From Spirochaetaceae bacterium (GTDB taxonomy: Bacteria; Spirochaetota; Spirochaetia; Treponematales; Treponemataceae): DNA of 5,289 nucleotides. The stretch's first letter is position 1, and every line of letters starts with the position of its first letter. This document shows, piece by piece, positions 1 through 5,289 of this stretch. The stretch is taken from assembly GCA_017646305.1 (NCBI GenBank), contig JAGCMR010000071.1, forward strand, positions 1 through 5,289, written 5' to 3'. The position numbers and the translations under genes are program-made. Under the pieces are notes generated by a model. The model was not told the DNA's origin and searched no databases. It saw only the letters and a list, made by a program, of their open reading frames with translations.

Positions 1-201
1 GATGGATTTGAGTTATGTAAAAAAATCAATTCCTCAGATGATTTTGGAAATCCTGCCATCATTGTTATTACTGCTTTACAGGATTCTGGTATTGAAGATA
101 AAATTCAGGAAATGAATGCTGTGGCCTTCTTCCGTAAGCCTGTTGTTTTAGATGAATTGAGTCAGGCAATTAAGGCTGCTTTATCAAAGGCTTCTAAGTA
201 A
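1..201 (+). CDS. Response-regulator receiver domain, C-terminal part (5' end outside window)
   Basis: Frame 1 is open from the first base to a TAA at 199-201 and gives 66 residues. They match the second half of a CheY-like receiver (REC) domain. DGFEL at residues 1-5 is the segment that normally follows the phospho-acceptor Asp. The hydrophobic beta-4 strand IIVITA ends in the switch Thr (T24). F43 sits at the switch aromatic position, and K46-P47 is the conserved beta-5 Lys-Pro, followed by the alpha-5 helix (VLDELSQAIKAAL). The Asp phosphorylation site itself lies outside the window. The protein ends about 20 residues after the KP motif, so no DNA-binding output domain follows. It is therefore either a stand-alone CheY-like regulator or the C-terminal receiver of a hybrid kinase or multidomain protein. 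The domain call is firm; the partner and output are unknown. Confidence 0.9.
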   Translation, partial: DGFELCKKINSSDDFGNPAIIVITALQDSGIEDKIQEMNAVAFFRKPVVLDELSQAIKAALSKASK

Positions 202-235
202 GGATGTTCTGAAGCTGTTCTTTTGACTTGATGGA

Positions 236-268
236 GGAGCTTTGTAAAGGCTTCCCATGTTAAGCTCC
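236..268 (+). other. Inverted repeat between response regulator and sppA
   Basis: GGAGCTT at 236-242 is complementary to AAGCTCC at 262-268, giving a 7-bp stem with a 19-base loop. No T-run follows immediately, so this is not a terminator by itself. It lies just upstream of a better terminator hairpin, so the two would form tandem stem-loops in the 3' untranslated region of the response-regulator mRNA. A role in 3'-end stability or processing is possible but unproven. Confidence 0.4.
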
Positions 269-276
269 ATTATAGG

Positions 277-312
277 GCGGGTACTCTTTGCAGATACCCG
301 CTTCCTTATTTT
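277..312 (+). terminator. Probable intrinsic terminator of the response-regulator transcript
   Basis: GCGGGTA at 277-283 pairs perfectly with TACCCGC at 295-301 around an 11-base loop. A T-rich tail follows (302-312, TTCCTTATTTT). It lies 76 bases after the response-regulator stop. The tail is interrupted by C and A, so it is weaker than the terminator at 3569-3604. Read on the minus strand, the hairpin is not followed by a T-run, so it is a poor terminator for sppA, which ends at 329. No other clear sppA terminator is visible. Confidence 0.65.
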
Positions 313-328
313 AAATGAATACCATGAC

Positions 329-1408
329 TTAGGGACAATAGTAATATGCTGGATAGGAAATTTCTGGTAATACTTGTTCCTGGGCTTTTTGTAAAAGTCC
401 TTCTGTGGTACTGGTGGCAGTGAGACTTGCTACAAAGGTTGAAATGTTCTGTATTACGTAGTTCATAAAATCTAATTCTACTTTTGGATAATAGTGAACA
501 AAATCAACTGGGCCTCTTCGTAATGCCTCGGTGTAGGTGTCACAGGCATCTTCATAACGAGAAATGGTATCTACAAGTCCCTTGTTTAAAGCCTGAGTTG
601 CAGTATATATTCTTCCATCAGCAAGACTGGTCACTTGTTGGAGGGTTAAATTTCTGCTGTCAGCAACGATTTTTATAAATTGATTATAGCAGTCATCTGC
701 AATGGATTGCATAATTTCAGCCTGTTCTTGGGTAACGGGAGTACTGATTCCCAGCATATCTTTGTTGCTGCCAGCGGTAAAGGTTGTTACCTTGATGCCA
801 TGGGTTGCAAGGAATTCTGAAAAATCCACGGACTGACCTGCAACAACACCAATGGAGCCAGTAAGACAGTTTCTGTTGGCAATGATGTAGTCTGCAGCAC
901 AGGCAATGTAGTAGCCTCCAGAGGCTGCAAGTGTTCCAAGGTATGCCCACACTGGTTTTCCGCTATTTTCCTTGTAGTCCAAAAGCTCCAGATATACTTC
1001 GTCAGATTCGTAAACACCACCTCCAGGTGAATCGATGTAAAGTAGAATTCCTAGGTTATTGTGGTTATAGGTAAGGTCTTGTATGGTGGAAATAAGCCAC
1101 TCTTGGTTATAGGTTTCGTTGGCTTCTTGGATGGTGCCTTCAACGTGGATAACGGCAATGTGTTTCTGTTGTTTTTTTTGAGATTCCTCTTTGTTGATGA
1201 AAATTTTAAGAGGAGAGTCTTTGCTGCTGGCTTCTTGTGAAGGTTCCTGGGTAAAGCGACTTAATAGCCCCAGTAAAACCCAGATTCCGCATAATACAAG
1301 TAAAATTACTAAACCTGTTTTCTTTGCTTTGGGGGCTTTTGGGGGCTTTTCCGCTGGAATTGTATCGATTTGTAGATTAGTCTGTTGGTTTGTATTGTCA
1401 AAATCCAT
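329..1408 (-). CDS. sppA: Signal peptide peptidase SppA (short form, S49 family), membrane-anchored
   Basis: This 359-residue protein belongs to the Ser/Lys-dyad S49 peptidases, which cleave remnant signal peptides and other membrane-associated peptides on the outer face of the cytoplasmic membrane. Residues 1-30 are polar and end in a Lys/Pro-rich stretch. Residues 31-50 form one membrane anchor, and the rest should be extracytoplasmic. The peptidase core runs from about 83 to 285. It includes the oxyanion-loop motif SPGG (127-130), the nucleophile Ser163 in AASGGYY, and the probable general base Lys216 in the NKDMLG segment, 53 residues later. That spacing resembles the Bacillus subtilis Ser147/Lys199 pair. 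The downstream motif DGRIYTATQA (264-273) is also typical. The length fits the short Bacillus-type form rather than the doubled E. coli form. The tail after about residue 300 ends in YYYCP; its role is unknown. The ATG at 1408-1406 has an AGGAG five bases upstream. The gene is second in an operon with the DUF975 gene. The family is certain; in vivo substrates are not known. Confidence 0.95.
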   Translation of the reverse strand: MDFDNTNQQTNLQIDTIPAEKPPKAPKAKKTGLVILLVLCGIWVLLGLLSRFTQEPSQEASSKDSPLKIFINKEESQKKQQKHIAVIHVEGTIQEANETYNQEWLISTIQDLTYNHNNLGILLYIDSPGGGVYESDEVYLELLDYKENSGKPVWAYLGTLAASGGYYIACAADYIIANRNCLTGSIGVVAGQSVDFSEFLATHGIKVTTFTAGSNKDMLGISTPVTQEQAEIMQSIADDCYNQFIKIVADSRNLTLQQVTSLADGRIYTATQALNKGLVDTISRYEDACDTYTEALRRGPVDFVHYYPKVELDFMNYVIQNISTFVASLTATSTTEGLLQKAQEQVLPEISYPAYYYCP

Positions 1409-1412
1409 GGAA

Positions 1413-1419
1413 GCTCCTA
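1413..1419 (-). promoter_or_regulatory. sppA ribosome binding site overlapping the DUF975 stop codon
   Basis: On the minus strand the stop codon TAG (1419-1417) of the DUF975 gene runs directly into AGGAG (1418-1414), followed by five bases and the sppA ATG. A terminating ribosome would therefore be placed on the sppA Shine-Dalgarno. This favours translational coupling of the two genes and supports the chosen sppA start. Confidence 0.8.
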
Positions 1420-2097
1420 GTTGTTGGAAAAATCTGTTTCATTTAAAACATTGGTACGGAGAGCCTGTTCTTTTAAAAAGCTGTAGGCATAAACCTTTGC
1501 ACCAAGATAGTAGGGGTTAAGGAAAATAAGTCCTAATCCTCCAGTTAAACAGCAGAGAATAAACCATCCTAAAAAGCTGAGATCTTGGACAAAGAGATTG
1601 CCCTTGTAGCCTCGGGTAATAATCTTACTGATTTCCATAGCCTTTCGTACTGACAAGGATGGATTTTCTGCTAAAATAAAATAAATCTGTGAGTAAGCAT
1701 AGAATTTAACGATGCCAGGAATCAGAAGGAGGAGGGACCACAAAAAAATCCACAGAGCCATCCAGAGTGTGGAAAGGATTCCTTTGAGCCACAGATTCAA
1801 GCCGTCTACAAAGGTGGAAAAGGATACCTGCTGCAAATTCTTGAAAAAATGAAGGGAAAAATAGCTTGCTGCTATGGTAGTGATTCCCGAGATTGCTAGG
1901 GGTAAAAGGGAAATGAGGATGGTAAAACTAAGGTAAAATCCATAGTAAGAATCTATTTCATCAAGATATTCATCTGCAAAGGGGATATTAGCAATATAAC
2001 TACCAACGAGGAGAACTGCGGAAACCAAAAGGTTTATTTTCCAGTTACCCTTTAGTCGCTGCAATGATTGTACCTTATAAAGCTTTCTGTCAAACAT
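1417..2097 (-). CDS. DUF975 family integral membrane protein
   Basis: This 226-residue polytopic membrane protein matches the DUF975 family, whose function is unknown. The N-terminus carries the family's LKGNW motif (residues 15-19). Hydrophobic segments lie at about 21-40, 55-80 and 107-129, the last ending in the hallmark LLLLIPGIVKFYAYSQ region, and at 173-196. The stretch from about 152 to 199 is the most diagnostic: MEISKII, GYKGNLF, LSFLGWFIL, then TGGLGLIFLNPYY. The C-terminal 25 residues are polar and probably cytoplasmic. The length is normal for the family. The start ATG (2097-2095) has AGGAG at 2108-2104 with a 6-base spacer. It is the first gene of a minus-strand pair with sppA, only 8 bases upstream of it, so a link with membrane protein or peptide turnover is a reasonable guess from context. 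No catalytic motif is visible. Confidence 0.88.
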   Translation of the reverse strand: MFDRKLYKVQSLQRLKGNWKINLLVSAVLLVGSYIANIPFADEYLDEIDSYYGFYLSFTILISLLPLAISGITTIAASYFSLHFFKNLQQVSFSTFVDGLNLWLKGILSTLWMALWIFLWSLLLLIPGIVKFYAYSQIYFILAENPSLSVRKAMEISKIITRGYKGNLFVQDLSFLGWFILCCLTGGLGLIFLNPYYLGAKVYAYSFLKEQALRTNVLNETDFSNN

Positions 2098-2103
2098 TGA
2101 TTT

Positions 2104-2108
2104 CTCCT
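2104..2108 (-). promoter_or_regulatory. Ribosome binding site of the DUF975 gene
   Basis: AGGAG on the minus strand, six bases upstream of the ATG at 2097. It fixes the start of the first gene in the sppA operon. A TATAAT sequence (2114-2109) lies directly upstream, too close to be the promoter of an mRNA that includes this site. Confidence 0.8.
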
Positions 2109-2135
2109 ATTATACAGAGAGGGTAAAGTGTGCCC

Positions 2136-2164
2136 TTGCATAAAATAGTAAATCGTACTATTCT
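2136..2164 (+). promoter_or_regulatory. Possible sigma-70 promoter of the phosphofructokinase gene
   Basis: TTGCAT (2136-2141) and TATTCT (2159-2164) are separated by 17 bases, about 30 bases upstream of the PFK start codon. The match is moderate: three of six bases at -35 and four of six at -10. It is the best-spaced pair I see in the 97-base divergent region. A TATACC at 2170-2175 is an alternative -10 but lacks a -35 partner. Confidence 0.35.
2144..2162. promoter_or_regulatory. Perfect inverted repeat, candidate operator in the divergent region
   Basis: AATAGTA (2144-2150) and TACTATT (2156-2162) are exact reverse complements around a 5-base centre. The 19-base symmetric site covers the spacer and part of the -10 of the proposed PFK promoter, a typical place for a repressor to bind. 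It is AT-rich with no following T-run, so it does not look like a terminator. The binding protein is unknown, and chance cannot be excluded for 7-base arms. Confidence 0.4.
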
Positions 2165-2182
2165 CGAATTATACCACAAGAC

Positions 2183-2187
2183 AGGAG
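2183..2187 (+). promoter_or_regulatory. Ribosome binding site deciding the PFK start
   Basis: AGGAG lies seven bases before the ATG at 2195, which is good spacing. Another ATG at 2190 lies only two bases after the AGGAG. It is out of frame and reads ATG-TCA-TGA, so it cannot be the PFK start. The site therefore selects 2195. Confidence 0.85.
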
Positions 2188-2194
2188 TTATGTC

Positions 2195-3541
2195 ATGAAA
2201 GGATGCTTTGATTTTACTGTTGATGAGTTGGGCCCCTGCAAGGTGCTTTCTCCCATTCATTTGTCCACAGAAAAAGAGGATTATCAGGCCAATTACGTGC
2301 AGGATGGAGAACGCATCCAGTATGACATTGACAGGATAGCAGGTGAGGATGACTTAGATTGTACCAAGAACCTCATCCAAAAAGCTGGTCCTCGGGAATT
2401 TATCTATTTTAATCCCAAGCATGTAAATGCGGGAATTTGTACCTGCGGTGGCTTGTGCCCTGGTCTAAACGATGTGGTACGAGCCATTGTTCGTTGTTTG
2501 TACAATCGCTATGGAGTTCGCCGTATCCGTGGTATTCGCTTTGGATTTAAGGGATTTTTCCCTGACATGGGCTTTGACACCCTGGACTTGACTCCAGCAT
2601 TGGTGGATGACATCCATAAAACAGGGGGCTCTTTCCTGGGAACAAGCCGTGGTGGTGGAGACCGGGTTATGGACATTGTAGATGCCATAGAAGCTTTGAA
2701 CATGAATATGCTGTTTATCATCGGTGGAGATGGAACCCAGCGTGGTGCTCTTGAGGTGGCTCAAGAAATTGAAAAGCGTGGCCTAAAGGTTGCCATTGTT
2801 GGTGTTCCAAAGACTGTTGATAATGACTTGGTGTTTATTCAGCGGTCCTTTGGCTTTGATACTGCGGTGCAAAAGGCTACAGAGGCTGTTGCCGCAGCCC
2901 ACATGGAGGCTCGTTCCCATATCAATGGTATTGGTTTGATTAAATTGATGGGCCGTGAGTCAGGCTTTATTGCCACAGCCACTGCCCTTGCTAGCCACGA
3001 GGCCAATTTCTGCCTTATTCCAGAGGTTCCCTTTGATTTGGAGGGGCCCGAAGGCTTGTTGACCCATTTGGAAAATAGAATTCATACTAGCCACCATGCA
3101 GTAATTATTGTGGCAGAAGGTGCTGGTCAGGATCACTTGAACGCCACCAACGAAAAGGATGCTTCCGGAAACAAGAAGCTAGGAGACATTGGTATATATC
3201 TTCGTGATAAGATTAACCAGTACTTCAAGGAGAAGAATATTCACATTAACCTGAAGTATATTGACCCCAGCTATCAGATTCGTTCTGCACCTGCCGCTCC
3301 CACAGACTCAATCTATTGCGAGCGTTTGGGTAACAATGCAGTTCATGCTGCCATGGCGGGAAAGACAAAGCTGGTAATTGGTCTTGTTCATGATAAATAC
3401 GTACACTTGCCTATGCGTCTTGTTATTGCTCGCAGGAATACCGTAAATCCAGATGGATCCTTGTGGCGAGATGCTATGGACTCCACAGGTCAGCCTGTAC
3501 TGATGGTAAACGACAAGGAGAAATTCCATCATAAAAATTAA
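2195..3541 (+). CDS. 6-phosphofructokinase, plant/spirochaete-like long form (probably ATP-dependent)
   Basis: This 448-residue enzyme should phosphorylate fructose 6-phosphate to fructose 1,6-bisphosphate in glycolysis, in the cytoplasm. An N-terminal extension of about 75 residues precedes the PFK core, as in plant and spirochaete enzymes; E. coli PfkA has about 320 residues in total. Motifs in order are: GGLCPG (85-90, nucleotide-loop start), GGDGT (177-181), PKTVDND (205-211) with catalytic base Asp209, MGRESGF (252-258, sugar-phosphate binding), PEVPF (276-280), AEGAGQ (307-312), and [11 protein letters not shown] (355-365). The residue equivalent to E. coli Gly104 is Gly (GGDG), as in ATP enzymes. 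The position equivalent to Gly124 is Lys (PKT), as in PPi enzymes. This mixture is known from plant, trypanosome and some Entamoeba PFKs that use ATP, so ATP is the likelier donor but not certain. The length resembles the shorter of the two spirochaete PFKs. The gene is monocistronic, with its own RBS and terminator. Confidence 0.93.
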   Translation: MKGCFDFTVDELGPCKVLSPIHLSTEKEDYQANYVQDGERIQYDIDRIAGEDDLDCTKNLIQKAGPREFIYFNPKHVNAGICTCGGLCPGLNDVVRAIVRCLYNRYGVRRIRGIRFGFKGFFPDMGFDTLDLTPALVDDIHKTGGSFLGTSRGGGDRVMDIVDAIEALNMNMLFIIGGDGTQRGALEVAQEIEKRGLKVAIVGVPKTVDNDLVFIQRSFGFDTAVQKATEAVAAAHMEARSHINGIGLIKLMGRESGFIATATALASHEANFCLIPEVPFDLEGPEGLLTHLENRIHTSHHAVIIVAEGAGQDHLNATNEKDASGNKKLGDIGIYLRDKINQYFKEKNIHINLKYIDPSYQIRSAPAAPTDSIYCERLGNNAVHAAMAGKTKLVIGLVHDKYVHLPMRLVIARRNTVNPDGSLWRDAMDSTGQPVLMVNDKEKFHHKN

Positions 3542-3568
3542 GCTATAGTTTTGATTTATATAAAGAAG

Positions 3569-3604
3569 AGCCCTGCTGGTGAGCTGTACCAACAGGGCTT
3601 TTTT
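3569..3604. terminator. Strong intrinsic terminator shared by convergent PFK and nuclease genes
   Basis: AGCCCTGCTGGT (3569-3580) pairs with ACCAACAGGGCT (3588-3599) as a 12-position stem with one C/A mismatch and a 7-base loop. On the plus strand it runs into six T (3599-3604), 27 bases after the PFK stop. On the minus strand the same stem is followed by CTTCTTTATA and lies 14 bases beyond the nuclease stop. It can therefore plausibly end both convergent transcripts, more efficiently for PFK. Confidence 0.9.
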
Positions 3605-3617
3605 GTAGGTCTGGCCA

Positions 3618-5144
3618 CTACAATTCGTAGCTTTCTCCGTACTTGACGATTTCCGTTTGAGGGAAACCGTTATCTGCCAGGAACTGTACGAAGGTGTTTT
3701 GTGCATCCTTTTCCCCATGAACTAAGAAGATTTTCTTTAGGCGAGAGGTGTCGATGGAATTTAGCCAGTCCAAGCATTCTTGGTAGTCGGCATGGGCACT
3801 AAATGCGTTGATTTGTTCCACGTCAGCCTGCACCTTGAACCAGTCTCCCATGATACGAACCTCTTTTTCGCCATTTTTCAAGCGGCGTCCAAGGGTGTTT
3901 TCTGCCATGTATCCCACCAACAAAACCTGGTTGTTGGGATTTCCCACGTTGTTTGCCAGATGGTGCAGCACTCGTCCTGCTTCACACATTCCATCAGCAC
4001 TGATAATGATCATTGGTCCCTTCTTCTCGTTAAGAGCCTTTGACTCCTCCACGCTTTGGACAAAGGTGAGGGCGTTGAAGCCGAAGGGATTTTTGTGGTG
4101 ATCTAAAAATGCAGCCTGGGTATCTTCATCGTAACATTCAGGGTGTACTCGGAAGATACTGGTGGCATTGGTAGCCATGGGAGAATCCACGTAGATAGGA
4201 ATCTGAGGAATCTTTTTCTTGTCCAGTAACAAGTGCAGGTAGTAGACTAACTCCTGGGTTCGCTCAATGGCAAAGGAAGGAATGATAATCTTTCCCTTTT
4301 TGTTTACTGCCTTCCGCACGATTCTTACCAGCTCGTCCATGGCAATTTGTGCATCCTCGTGGCGACGGTCGCCGTAGGTGCTTTCCAAAACGATGTAGTC
4401 TGGAGCTGGTACGTTGGTGGCGGGATTTCGAATAATGGGCTTGTTGCAACGGCCCAAGTCTCCCGTGTACAGAATGCGCACTTCGTTGTCGCTGGAAGCA
4501 TTCTGCTTTGTTGGTACAAGGTCGCTAGCTTTACGTCCTAAAAGACGATTCCAGAAACTGGAGGGATTGGTAGCCTTCTCTGAAGTTCTAGCTGTAACTC
4601 CTGCCTTTTGCCCTGTAATGGTAACGTAGGCATAGGCGGAACCGAGGATGTGGCCTGCATCAAAGAACTCCAATTGTACATCGGGAGCAATGTACATTTT
4701 GCGGTCATAGGAGAGGCTTACAAATTGATTTGTGGCTGCCACCACGTCTGCCTCGGTAAAAAGAGGCTTCCTGGTAAATTTCTCTCCCTTTTTGGCAGCC
4801 TGCTTCCGCAAATACTCTGCGTCTCGAGCCTGAATACGGGCACTGTCCATCATAATCAGGTTTGCCAAGTCTCGGGTTGCGGGAGTGGCATAGATGTTGC
4901 CCTTGTATCCGTTTTTGGTCATCATGGGCAAGAGTCCACAGTGATCATAATGTCCATGGGTAATAATGACAGACTCCACCTTATCCACAGGAACCTCAAA
5001 GTTGCGATTTTTTTCGTCCGCTTCCTTGCGTTTTCCTTGGAATGCGCCACAGTCCACCATAAAGGCCCTTCCGTCAATCTCAAAAATGTGCTTGGAGCCA
5101 GTCACTTCTTGGGCTGCTCCCAATGAATAAAGTGTAATTCCCAT
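3618..5144 (-). CDS. Beta-CASP metallo-beta-lactamase RNA-processing exonuclease (CPSF73/YSH1-like, COG1236)
   Basis: A 508-residue protein counted from the ATG at 5144. The family comprises zinc-dependent endo/exoribonucleases related to eukaryotic CPSF73 and Thermus TTHA0252. Metal ligands visible are HGHYDH (His63, His65, Asp67, His68), His165 in DAGHILGSA, Asp229 in YTGDLGR, and the C-terminal HGE (His476). Beta-CASP motifs are LESTYGDR (253-260, motif A), PSFAIERTQE (289-298), and FSAHAD (448-453) carrying the motif C His451; the last is followed by an RMMBL-type tail with FLVHGEKDAQ. All catalytic residues are intact. Residues of about 179-220 are a polar insertion: the His165-Asp229 gap is 64 residues, against roughly 25 in compact relatives as I recall them. 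The frame stays open upstream to a TTG at 5171, which would add nine residues. I prefer ATG 5144 because MGITLYSLGAAQEVTGS matches the usual family N-terminus. Neither start has a good Shine-Dalgarno. RNA targets are unknown. Confidence 0.92.
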   Translation of the reverse strand: MGITLYSLGAAQEVTGSKHIFEIDGRAFMVDCGAFQGKRKEADEKNRNFEVPVDKVESVIITHGHYDHCGLLPMMTKNGYKGNIYATPATRDLANLIMMDSARIQARDAEYLRKQAAKKGEKFTRKPLFTEADVVAATNQFVSLSYDRKMYIAPDVQLEFFDAGHILGSAYAYVTITGQKAGVTARTSEKATNPSSFWNRLLGRKASDLVPTKQNASSDNEVRILYTGDLGRCNKPIIRNPATNVPAPDYIVLESTYGDRRHEDAQIAMDELVRIVRKAVNKKGKIIIPSFAIERTQELVYYLHLLLDKKKIPQIPIYVDSPMATNATSIFRVHPECYDEDTQAAFLDHHKNPFGFNALTFVQSVEESKALNEKKGPMIIISADGMCEAGRVLHHLANNVGNPNNQVLLVGYMAENTLGRRLKNGEKEVRIMGDWFKVQADVEQINAFSAHADYQECLDWLNSIDTSRLKKIFLVHGEKDAQNTFVQFLADNGFPQTEIVKYGESYEL

Positions 5145-5146
5145 AA

Positions 5147-5188
5147 TTATATGATAAACTTGAATTCCCAAAATCGCAAGGAAAACAA
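5147..5188 (-). other. Possible 13-codon leader ORF before the nuclease gene
   Basis: On the minus strand an AAGGGG (5199-5194) is followed by five bases and a TTG (5188-5186). This opens a 13-codon frame ending in TAA (5149-5147), two bases before the nuclease ATG. The nuclease ATG has no Shine-Dalgarno of its own, so ribosomes finishing this short frame could reinitiate there. The peptide (LFSLRFWEF...) resembles nothing I know. The start is the weak codon TTG, so chance is quite possible. Confidence 0.25.
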
Positions 5189-5216
5189 TTTTGCCCCTTA
5201 AGAGAAAAGCACCAGT

Positions 5217-5245
5217 TAGACACAGTGAACAGATTTCTGTATAAT
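5217..5245 (+). promoter_or_regulatory. Near-consensus sigma-70 promoter reading rightward out of the window
   Basis: TAGACA (5217-5222) matches five of six bases of the -35 consensus. After exactly 17 bases comes a perfect -10, TATAAT (5240-5245). The predicted start of transcription is about 5252. It would drive a plus-strand gene or RNA beyond 5289, divergent from the nuclease gene. An ATG at 5280 is present downstream but has no clear Shine-Dalgarno, so I do not call a gene there. Confidence 0.65.
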
Positions 5246-5289
5246 GGCATACGAGGTTTGCATAGTGTATTCACGACAGATGATAGCAC

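Noticed and set aside
186..254. Direct repeat AAAGGCTTC at 186-194 and 246-254 as a possible attachment site or duplication
   Set aside because: It is only nine bases, one copy lies inside the coding region, and there is no integrase, tRNA or mobile gene nearby. Chance is the best explanation.
223..301. Independent small RNA starting from TTGACT (223-228)
   Set aside because: No adequate -10 lies 16-18 bases downstream; the best there is TAAAGG. The region is more simply the 3' untranslated region of the response-regulator gene.
2109..2114. Perfect TATAAT on the minus strand upstream of the DUF975 gene as its -10 box
   Set aside because: It directly abuts the AGGAG ribosome binding site, so transcription would start at or after that site and exclude it from the mRNA. 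No -35-like hexamer lies 16-18 bases upstream.
3308..3718. 136-codon minus-strand open frame across the PFK 3' end and the terminator
   Set aside because: It runs through the shared terminator hairpin and is antisense to conserved PFK sequence. It has no known motif.
4608..5126. 172-codon plus-strand open frame opposite the nuclease gene
   Set aside because: It is the antisense of a strongly conserved beta-CASP coding region, has no recognisable domain, and its composition (many Cys, His and Val) is typical of a shadow frame.
5146..5151. Perfect TATAAT on the minus strand just before the nuclease ATG
   Set aside because: It ends one base before the ATG, so a start 6-8 bases downstream would fall inside the gene. 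No -35 partner is present at normal spacing.
5080..5289. Minus-strand open frame at the right edge overlapping the nuclease start
   Set aside because: It is in a different frame from the nuclease, overlaps its conserved N-terminus, and has no recognisable domain or Shine-Dalgarno.

Overview
The window is an ordinary-looking bacterial chromosomal segment with five protein genes and short intergenic gaps. Base composition is moderately AT-rich, and three of the four visible start sites have an AGGAG Shine-Dalgarno sequence. The best taxonomic hint is the 6-phosphofructokinase, which is of the plant-like/spirochaete long type (relatives recalled from Treponema and Borrelia). A Treponema-like spirochaete is therefore my best guess, but other anaerobes with this PFK type (e.g. 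Clostridia or Fibrobacter relatives) cannot be excluded from sequence reading alone.

Layout. Positions 1-201 (+) hold the end of a response-regulator receiver domain. They are followed by a gap of 127 bases with two hairpins, the second being a probable terminator. Next comes a two-gene minus-strand operon, transcribed right to left: a DUF975 membrane protein (2097-1417), then an SppA-type signal peptide peptidase (1408-329). The two are 8 bases apart and the sppA Shine-Dalgarno overlaps the upstream stop codon. A 97-base divergent intergenic region (2098-2194), containing a 19-base inverted repeat, separates this operon from a plus-strand phosphofructokinase gene (2195-3541). That gene converges on a minus-strand beta-CASP metallo-beta-lactamase ribonuclease gene (5144-3618), with a strong bidirectional-type terminator hairpin between them. 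Upstream of the nuclease gene, the right edge carries a near-consensus sigma-70 promoter pointing rightward out of the window.

How the genes work together. DUF975 and SppA are both membrane proteins in one transcription unit, so a shared envelope or membrane quality-control role is plausible but not shown. PFK is glycolytic and the beta-CASP protein acts on RNA; neither has an obvious functional link to its neighbours. I see no mobile element, CRISPR array, toxin-antitoxin pair, tRNA or rRNA. I found no convincing new biological system. The most unusual points are a roughly 40-residue insertion inside the nuclease's metallo-beta-lactamase domain, that gene's start without a Shine-Dalgarno behind a possible leader peptide, the mixed ATP/PPi signature of the PFK, and the palindrome at the PFK promoter.
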